A stretch of 64,000 nt of DNA. It comes from Onthophagus taurus. Its lineage: Eukaryota; Arthropoda; Insecta; Coleoptera; Scarabaeidae. Position numbers and translations under genes: made by a program. The stretch covers positions 6,143,001-6,207,000 of the forward strand of contig NC_091972.1 in NCBI RefSeq assembly GCF_036711975.1, written 5' to 3'. Of the stretch, positions 58,801 to 64,000 are shown one piece after another (position 1 is the first letter of the stretch; the number at the start of each line of letters is the position of its first letter). Under the pieces are notes generated by a model, which had not been told where the DNA came from, made no database searches, and saw nothing but the letters and a program-made list of their open reading frames with translations.

Positions 58801-61800
58801 GATTTAGCCGCACGTCTCTCAAGACGGCTAAACCCGAATGATTCTAGTACTAGGTCTTGTGTTAGTTCTAGTGATACTGCTAGTGTCAAACTAGAACTAA
58901 CACTAGACCTAAAACTAAAAACATTCGTCTACAGGCGCATGGCTAAACCCGATACTTTCTAGTTCTAGGTCTAGTGTTAGTTCTAGTTTTAGTTTAATAA
59001 AAATATGGAACATAGTGATATCTTATGTGAACTAGCGCTACCTACCACTGTCACTAGAACTAACATACGGACATGTTGTATTTTATGTGGGACGAACTAA
59101 GTAAGTAAGTACGCCCTGGTTTCTATGGAAATATATTTTTGTATATTGCATTTTAAGTGAAATTCACTGTATAGAGTATAACCGTGCCATACAATTACCG
59201 AAAATTGTTTAAAATCCTTGAAAATCACTTTAGATTTCTTAAAACAACATATATTTAAATAAAAAAAAAACAATAAGAATGTACAATGTTATTGCATTTA
59301 TTCAAGAAAAAGAAACTAAGTCATTGTTATCGGCATTCAAATAATACAGTACAGCCTAAGGTTGTAACATGCTTTACTGTGTTAAGAGGAAGGACGTATT
59401 CGTTGAGAGGCTTTGTATTCGCGCCTTTACGACCCGGTTCATTGCCTACCATGCGCTGACATTGACACCTCAACACAGGCGTTGTGGACGACGATGAAAA
59501 GTTCTTATTTTATTTTTTCATTTCACCTCTCCAAATAAAAAAAAAATTGAGGTCAAAGTTACGATAAACTGGCAAATATATTATTGCTACTCAGATATTG
59601 TCCTCCTGCAATCGATACTCGGCGTTCACAAAAACGAAACTAAACGTGAAATTAAAAAACGACCTTCCTCTCCGGTTCTCTTATTCTCATTTCTTATTAT
59701 TCTATTATATTATAATCGATCAGACCGAAAAGTTAATTTATGCCGTCTTGCGATGTAATTGTAGCGTAACAGTTGTTGGCGTTCACCTTGGTTTTTCTCG
59801 CTTTTTTATACTTGATTGTTGGTGACTAATTTTTCATTATCGCGTAGCTCTAAATTAACCGATTAATTAAAAGATTGAAATCGAATCTGATTGGTGTGTC
59901 AATAATTTTGTTCTCCTAATTTAATATTTAAGATTAAAATATTAAATTATTATATATAACAGTATTTAAAAGATATTGTAGAAGCTATTAGCTCAATAGT
60001 AATTGATAAATTATCATAAAATCGTCATAAACCCGACGAGTACATTGCTATAAAAATTATTCAGTTTATCTGAGGTTTAATACAACGTTAATTGAGAAGT
60101 CTTGCTTTCTGAGTGGTATAATATTAGCCTTTCTTTAAGTTGACATTAATCAAACTTTATAAAAACTGCCATTAATTACACAACTCTACAACAACAACTG
60201 GATATCTTTGCAAATTTTTGTTTTCAAGTGCCCAGATTACGAATATATTCATGGAAGTACTGAATGTGCTCTTGTTTTTTATGATTTTTACATATCTTAC
60301 ATTTCGAACAATTATCGGCTTGTTAGTAATAAAATTTATTTTCCCAGTCATGATTAGGCTTCTGCACAACTTTTTCGCGAATATAAACATCACGTGATCC
60401 TCATTCTCAGACCTCTTGCTCCGCAGAACAGCTGAGATCTCAGTTATTTGACAATATTGAAGTACTTAAGTAACCATAAAGCACCAAATTATGAAGAAAT
60501 TGTACAAAATATGCTGACAAACCTTCAGACTCTAGGAGCAAATATAAGTATCAAGTTACACTATATCTCCGCAATCATCTGGATAAATTTCCGGATAATT
60601 TAGGAAATTATAGTGAGGAACAGGGAGAGCGGTTCCACCAGGATCTAAAAGTGATGGAGGAAAGGTATCAGGGTCGATGGGATTGTCACATGATGGCAGA
60701 TTACTGCTGGTCTTTAAAAAGAGATTGCCCCCTGAAAAATTATATAAGAAAAGCTTATAAAAGGTGTTTTATGGCAATATACTTCGATGCATACTAATTT
60801 TTCAAAACAGAACTGACATTATAAATATATCTGTTATTTTGTTTCTTATTTTCCGATTTTTGTAATGTAAAATGAAATAGTATATTAAAAAACAAGTTTC
60901 GTAAGACACGCTTGAAATGCACGAATTCAAGTTGAAAAACGAGTGGCGAAGCCACGAGTTTTTTAATGAATGAGTGCTTTAAGTCTTATGAAACGTGTTT
61001 TTTATGCTATTTTTTGTAATTCGCGTTTTTATACTTTTTTTAAATAAAAATAAAGTAAATTTTGACAATGTAGGGAAATAGGTATGTAGCAGTTGGTAAC
61101 ACCGGAACACTTGAAAATAGAAAGTTTGAATTGACAATTAGAAACTGTCAAAACACAAAATATATTCACCTGAAAAAAAATGTTGGATGTACACCTCCCA
61201 AAATAAGAGAAATTGCTCAGAGTCAATGTCCTCATCATTGTGGACCTTGTATTCGATGCTAAGAACGTGTTTAAACATCCATAGACAAAAATTGTCACAT
61301 TGACAACTAGAAAAATTAATGACCCAATGTCACCAACTTGAACTGGTTGCATAAAATGTTACTAAAATCTCATTACAGCATCGGATGCTGTAAGGAGTCT
61401 CATTACAGCACCCGTTTGAGTACTGTTATAACTTCCATTACTGTAGTGAATTACAAAATAGTATATTAAAAAACTAGTTTCGTAAGACATGCTTGAAATG
61501 CACGAATTCAAGTTAAAAAACGAGTGGCGAAGCCACGAGTTTTTTAATGAATGAGTGCTTTAAGTCTTATGAAACGTGTTTTTTATGCTATTTTTTGTAA
61601 TTCCCGTTTTTATTTTATTTTTTTAACAAACATAAAATAATATTTGACAATGTAGGGAAATAGGTATGCAGCAGTTGGTAACACCGTAACACTTGAAAAT
61701 AGAAATTTGAATTGACAATTAGAAACTGTCAAAACACAAATGTATTCACCTGAAAAAATGTTTCATGTACACCTCCCAAAATAAGACAAATTTCTCAGTG

Positions 61801-63678
61801 TTCAATGTCCTTATCATTGTGGACCTTGTATTCGATGCTAAGAACGTGTTTAAACATCCATAGACAAAAATTGTCACATTGACAACTAGAAAAATTAATG
61901 ACGCAATGTCACCAACTTGAACTGGCTCCATAAAATGTTACTAAAATCTCATTACAGCATCGGATGCTGTAAGGAGTCTCATTACAGCACCCGTTTGAGT
62001 ACTGTAATAGCTGTCATTACCGTCGCGAATTACAAAAAGTACTTTACAAAATCATTGATAGTTTCATGAATTCTGAGCATAAATATATCCAAAATCAATC
62101 TTATATCTAGGGCAACAAAACCACTGTAGACTAGTGTTAATAAACGTTTACAATCGACATAAATGGTGATTATCTAATACTATTTGTTCAATTTGTTTAG
62201 GTTGCCCTTAAAAATTAATTTGTCAAAATCTAATCAAAATATCAAAAAGCGGGTTTTCCAAATTATTACCCAAAATTTCGTTCTTCTAACTCTATAATAT
62301 ACCCCAGCAATATTATATCAGCGATTTATTGGAAGGAGATGAGGAAGGGAAGAAGTTGGTGGCTAGGTTCCGTTGTGGAAACGAGGAGAGAGCTAATAGA
62401 TACTGGATGGCCGATGAGGAGAGGTGGTGTAGGCTATGCAGGGAGGAATGGGAAACGTTGGAACATATGTTGAATGGGTGCAGTGAGTTGAGGGAGGAGG
62501 AGTTGGACCGAGGGCAGATCTTAGGAGAGGGGGGAGAGGGGAAACGATGGATGAGAATGGTTGTGGGGGTAAGGAGACAAAGGGAAGGATGAGGGGATGA
62601 TTGGGCCGAGGAGCCGAGGGTATGGAAATGGAGGAAGAGGGTAGAGGGTGAAAATAATATACTAATAATATATATTAGAATGTATTAAGGGGATAAAAAT
62701 TGTAAATATTAAAAACAATAAAATGCTTATTAATTATTATATCAGCGAATAAAAAGTATAACTGTTTGCTGAATGTCCAAAAAATACAATTTTTTATAGA
62801 TTGATTTAATAATGTAATCATTGCATTAATAAATTTATTACAGTTACCACTATTGTTCTTGTTGTTACATTTCGTAACAACTGAAACGACACATTTCCTT
62901 TGCAATCAAGAAACCAAGCATACTCGGTGACTAAATCCATTGTCGTGTTGTGCTAACAACTGTCGTTTCCTCTTTTTTAGATTTTTAAAACCCTACTTGT
63001 GTCACTTTATAACAGCAATCTTTTAACTTACGCTGTAATGAACTAAATACCCACTTAAAAAATGAAATGTTCGTTGAATTTCTCTTATATATTTTTAAAT
63101 TTCTTATACATTGTTATCCTTTTACTATTGTCCCGATAGTTTCCCCATTTAAATCAGATAAAATTATAATAGCCGGTGAAATCCTAAATCTTCGATATCT
63201 CCTTGCAAAGTTTTTTTTTTGTTATTCAAGTATAAAGTAAGACAATGGACGATTGACCCTAATTCTTAATTCTTCGCCTACGCCACGTGCAAAACTTAAC
63301 GAAAGACGACGATTTAAAATTTAGAATACAAATCCTAAAGAAATCCTTGGAATTTCATTCCGCGCGACGATTTAACTTTAAATAGTCGCAAAAAATCTTT
63401 ACAATTAAACTAAATGCAACGCCACGCGATTTAATAAACCTCAATTTAGCGTTTGCGAAATTGTGAAAACCAGGTTAACATCGCGTTTCTTTAATTGAAA
63501 ATTATATATATTTCTTTGGGCGTTAAAATAACCTTGTTTCAAATACTTGCTATAGAAAATATGTAATAAATCTTTTACTTACCACTAATAAGGCGCCGTT
63601 TCTGTCATCGTTTCTCAACAAAATTGCGGCTTGATTATCTTCATCTTGATATATATCGCCGATATTTTCATTTAAATT
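43889..63678 (-). CDS. ADAMTS-like secreted zinc metalloprotease (5' end outside window)
   Basis: M12B (reprolysin) metalloprotease. Exons in coding order: 63583-63678, 51457-51748, 50448-50713, 46912-47054, one of 46737-46789 or 46370-46425, 45193-45319, 44972-45136, 44787-44913, 44624-44728, 44452-44567, 43889-44372. All have GT/AG borders and consistent phases, giving 657 residues in the window. The first two exons end the prodomain (GALLVEGSIGPNLVIRPLP). A basic site, SRSKRE, suggests furin-type removal. The catalytic domain runs from YPEILVIVDYDGYRLHGG to the zinc motif HEVGHLLGAVHD, split by an intron after HEVGHL, with the Met-turn YIMSD. An ADAMTS cysteine-rich region follows (LPGKLLTLDAQCRRD, SPCGDGQYCLNGRCV). 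A Ser/Pro/Thr-rich tail replaces the expected thrombospondin repeat. Known relatives cut extracellular matrix. Signal peptide and start lie beyond position 64000. Confidence 0.88.
45320..46369. other. Metalloprotease intron downstream of the alternative exons
   Basis: Intron sequence. I looked for a third alternative exon with the D-M-C-R-R / G-T-A-G pattern and correct phases and found none. Confidence 0.45.
46370..46425 (-). CDS. Metalloprotease alternative exon B (56 bp)
   Basis: Encodes LDMCRRSYPSDSCNRGTAG. The acceptor TTTCCAG and donor GGTACGA are both good. It shares D-M-C-R-R at the start and G-T-A-G at the end with exon A, keeps both cysteines, and is one codon longer, so either exon keeps the frame. 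Exons A and B are 311 bp apart, and using both in series would break the frame: A leaves in phase 1 but B expects phase 2. Confidence 0.78.
46737..46789 (-). CDS. Metalloprotease alternative exon A (53 bp)
   Basis: Encodes YDMCRRRKGGRCTKGTAG within the catalytic domain, between the helix ending in AVAITK and the segment FAYVGGACV. The acceptor is ATTTAG and the donor GGTAATT. It enters in phase 2 (completing an AA-A Lys codon) and leaves in phase 1, exactly as exon B does. One of two interchangeable exons. Confidence 0.8.
47205..47415. repeat. Diverged copy of the CTAGTTCTAGGTCTAGTG repeat in an intron
   Basis: Starts with GTCCCACATAAAATACATG, the leader also seen at 8.4 and 30.9 kb, then AACTAAAACTAGAACTAACA and ACTAGACCTA. 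Short and diverged. Confidence 0.65.
47835..48215. repeat. CTAGTTCTAGGTCTAGTG repeat, about three units, in an intron
   Basis: Alternating direct and inverse units (AACTAGAAAGATTCGGGTTT; CCCAATGTTTGTAGTTC; GACCTAGAACTAGAATCATT), with GGCTAAATCCCAATGTTT joints about 125-130 bp apart. Similar to the copy at 8.5 kb. Confidence 0.75.
48560..48817. mobile_element. One end of a long-TIR element
   Basis: Ends AAATTTGCCCACCCTG before a TA. The inner sequence (CTCTTATAGTTTCTGAGATAGCC) resembles the terminal repeats of the elements at 23061 and 48820. I could not find its other end, so this appears to be a truncated copy abutting the foldback element. Confidence 0.55.
48820..50153. mobile_element. Foldback element with about 490-bp inverted arms
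   Basis: A 1334-bp element flanked by TA in the intron between the prodomain-end and catalytic exons. It begins CAGGGTGGTTCAAATTCGAT and ends with the exact inverse. The arms reach to about 49320 and from about 49665 (AAATTTACAGTTTCCTGTAA and its inverse), with few mismatches, around a spacer of about 340 bp. The frame at 49656-49868 is part of the right arm and has no recognisable content. No transposase. Confidence 0.82.
51860..52256 (+). pseudogene. RTE-type non-LTR retrotransposon, 3' end (decayed)
   Basis: Plus-strand pieces near the C terminus of an RTE-clade reverse transcriptase: FENVASFKYL (family: FExVxxFKYLG), and later RRWLHDV then ADLKKLGVREWRRRALCKEN, matching the RWxDDVExDLxxLGxxxWRxxAxDRxxW tail. 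Stops and shifts are present. The copy ends in GGTAAGGTAAGGTAAG, a short tandem tail of the kind RTE elements often carry. It lies in the 11.8-kb metalloprotease intron, just beyond the exon boundary. Confidence 0.72.
52257..54800. other. Intron sequence, AT-rich
   Basis: Part of the 11.8-kb intron. Modest GC-rich patches lie at about 53100-53290 and 53510-53640, and a CAGT run near 54575-54590. Nothing else recognised. Confidence 0.4.
54803..55046. repeat. Inverted duplication, about 100-bp arms
   Basis: The arms 54803-54902 and 54945-55046 are inverse copies, for example TCGCTCAAGATGAGAGATTT and its complement, separated by about 42 bp. The right arm is in place within a mariner/Tc1 transposase frame, so the left arm is a flipped copy of part of that gene. 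Confidence 0.8.
54955..55450 (+). pseudogene. Tc1/mariner-type transposase fragment
   Basis: Plus-strand pieces in order across frame changes: SLILSDDAHFWLNSFVNEQN (functional: xIFSDEAHFxLxGxVNxQN, with the first catalytic Asp), NGVGYRGMMKDYFLPKLERL, LDISHIWF, then LPRLCDLTPLDIY (family: WPPRSCDLTPLDYFLWG) and VKPLVYGNKPDIL. Stops and shifts are scattered. No matching terminal repeats were found, so the copy is truncated. Confidence 0.78.
55451..57884. other. Intron sequence without recognised features
   Basis: AT-rich, with slightly GC-richer patches near 56340-56500 and 57470-57640. No exon of the metalloprotease fits here: the flanking exons join in frame without it. Confidence 0.4.
57885..59105. 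repeat. 127-bp palindromic satellite array
   Basis: The joint ACGGCTAAACCCGAATGA starts at 58062, 58189, 58316, 58443, 58570, 58697 and 58824: six consecutive intervals of exactly 127 bp. Each unit is an imperfect palindrome. A right-reading half (CCCGAATGATTCTAGTTC then TCTTGTGTTAGTTCTAG) is followed by its near-inverse (CTAGAACTAACACTAGACC then GAAACATTCGGGTTTAGCC). Units differ only by substitutions. The array is flanked on both sides by AATAAAAATATG..AACATAGTGATATCTTATG segments, and on the right by TTTTATGTGGGAC, the inverse of the leader seen at other copies. It lies in the large metalloprotease intron. Confidence 0.93.
59106..60460. other. Intron sequence; one GC-richer block
   Basis: AT-rich with a GC-richer block at about 59380-59840. 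Open frames there are not recognisable. No exon supported. Confidence 0.4.
60465..60800 (+). pseudogene. Fragment of a transposon-associated insect ORF of unknown function
   Basis: Plus-strand pieces APNYEEIVQNMLTNLQTLGA and then, after a frame change, DNLGNYSEEQGERFHQDLKV, MEERYQGRWDCHMMADYCWS and LKRDCPLKNYIRKAYKRCF. I recognise the pattern F-P-E-N-L-G-x-x-S-E-E-Q-G-E-R-F-H-Q-D as a domain found repeatedly in insect genomes in mobile-element contexts, but I cannot name its function. This copy has at least one frameshift and lacks its N-terminal part. Confidence 0.6.
60876..62036. repeat. Two tandem copies of a 580-bp unit
   Basis: Copy 1 is about 60876-61455 and copy 2 about 61456-62036. 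Both start AATAGTATATTAAAAAAC, contain a strong hairpin (AACGAGTGGCGAAGCCACGAG), share ACAATGTAGGGAAATAGGTA, and end with ATTACAGCATCGGATGCTG and TCATTACAGCACCCGTTTGA. They differ by scattered substitutions and small indels. Each carries a minus-strand frame beginning M-[QE]-PVQVGDI; it breaks differently downstream in the two copies, so protein function is doubtful. Confidence 0.88.
62325..62734 (+). mobile_element. 5'-truncated non-LTR retrotransposon insertion
   Basis: Flanked by a 14-bp direct repeat TATTATATCAGCGA (62311-62324 and 62735-62748), the mark of target-primed reverse transcription. The insert holds the last part of an ORF2 and an AT-rich 3' end without a long pure A tail. Only about 410 bp of an element that is normally several kb. 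Confidence 0.85.
62329..62592 (+). pseudogene. ORF2 C-terminal fragment (I/Jockey/R1-like non-LTR element)
   Basis: An 87-codon frame. KKLVARFRCGNEERANRYWM and CRLCREEWETLEHMLNGC match the C-terminal zinc-knuckle-like C-x-x-C...H...C region that follows the reverse transcriptase in many insect non-LTR elements (pattern ARFRLGNExRxxxYW...CRLC...ETxEHxxxxC). The N-terminal endonuclease and RT are absent because of 5' truncation. The composition is G/A-rich, unlike the neighbourhood. Confidence 0.8.
62749..63582. other. Intron sequence next to the most 5' exon in the window
   Basis: AT-rich. No exon, repeat or structured site recognised. Confidence 0.4.
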
Positions 63679-64000
63679 CTGTAAAATAAGAAAAAATTAT
63701 TTTCGTTTAAAGGTCATTACCATTTTCTATACAAAAGGAAACAACTTTCGATTTAAAACCAGATTCGCTCTCAATTTCAATTTTACATACAACGTGCGTT
63801 GGTTAGATAACGACATACACAAGCTTTCTACACCGCAAGCTACTAAACTATCTTTATAAAATAATTTAGAATTTATTTGAACATATTCTACAATTTTAAT
63901 GATTTATGACGGCCTTTTACAAATCGTAACATTTTAAATCTTTTTTACATTGATTTTTATTAATCTTAAGCCATTTTAAGTAATAATCTTAAAAGCCAAC
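63679..64000. other. Intron sequence upstream of the first visible metalloprotease exon
   Basis: It ends at the acceptor TTTTACAG before the exon at 63678. Nothing else recognised. Earlier exons with the signal peptide must lie beyond the window. Confidence 0.4.

Noticed and set aside
60172..60393. 73-codon minus-strand frame as a gene
   Set aside because: No family, no splice or promoter support, biased low-information composition.
61029..61352. 107-codon minus-strand frame in the tandem repeat as a membrane protein gene
   Set aside because: Hydrophobic, but its counterpart in the second copy breaks early and no start context or family is recognised. Kept only as a question in the findings.

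Overview
The window is insect nuclear DNA. Genes have short exons with GT/AG introns, intergenic DNA is AT-rich, and there are many Tc1/mariner, hAT, Penelope-like and RTE remnants of the kinds found in insect genomes. A beetle is possible, but the order cannot be fixed from the sequence. I see no bacterial genes, CRISPR arrays, rRNA or tRNA genes.

Three protein-coding genes are supported. (1) GCLM, the regulatory subunit of glutamate-cysteine ligase, is on the minus strand (38818-39730) with four exons and a complete 249-codon reading frame. (2) A TMEM14-family small membrane protein is on the plus strand (40477-40884), head to head with GCLM across 746 bp. (3) A secreted ADAMTS-type zinc metalloprotease is on the minus strand. 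It starts beyond the right edge of the window and ends near 43.5-43.9 kb. Eleven exon positions were assembled with consistent splice phases; one intron is 11.8 kb. The protein keeps the zinc motif HEVGHLLGAVHD and an ADAMTS cysteine-rich segment but shows no thrombospondin repeat. One exon position is occupied by two alternative versions of 53 and 56 bp with the same phases.

Positions 1-38.5 kb hold no gene I can support. This stretch mixes AT-rich DNA with many GC/CpG-rich blocks of a few hundred bases that do not code. They may be regulatory modules of a neighbouring developmental gene, but that is inference. Transposon remnants are set among them: a Penelope-like reverse transcriptase split by a TIR element (6.4-8.3 kb), a triple nest of TIR, hAT and foldback elements (12.2-15.2 kb), a probable Mutator-like element carrying 176-bp repeats (17.7-19.4 kb), a TIR element enclosing a higher-order minisatellite (23.1-24.7 kb), a hAT element with a perfect 8-bp target duplication (32.0-33.6 kb), and Harbinger and pogo remnants (35.0-36.7 kb).

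The most distinctive repeat is a family built on the words CTAGTTCTAGGTCTAGTGTTAG and its complement. It occurs at six places here and forms an array with an exactly constant 127-bp period at 57.9-59.1 kb, inside the large metalloprotease intron. The right third also has a long-armed foldback element (48.8-50.2 kb), an RTE tail, a mariner fragment next to an inverted duplication, a 580-bp tandem duplication, and a 5'-truncated non-LTR insertion with a 14-bp target duplication.
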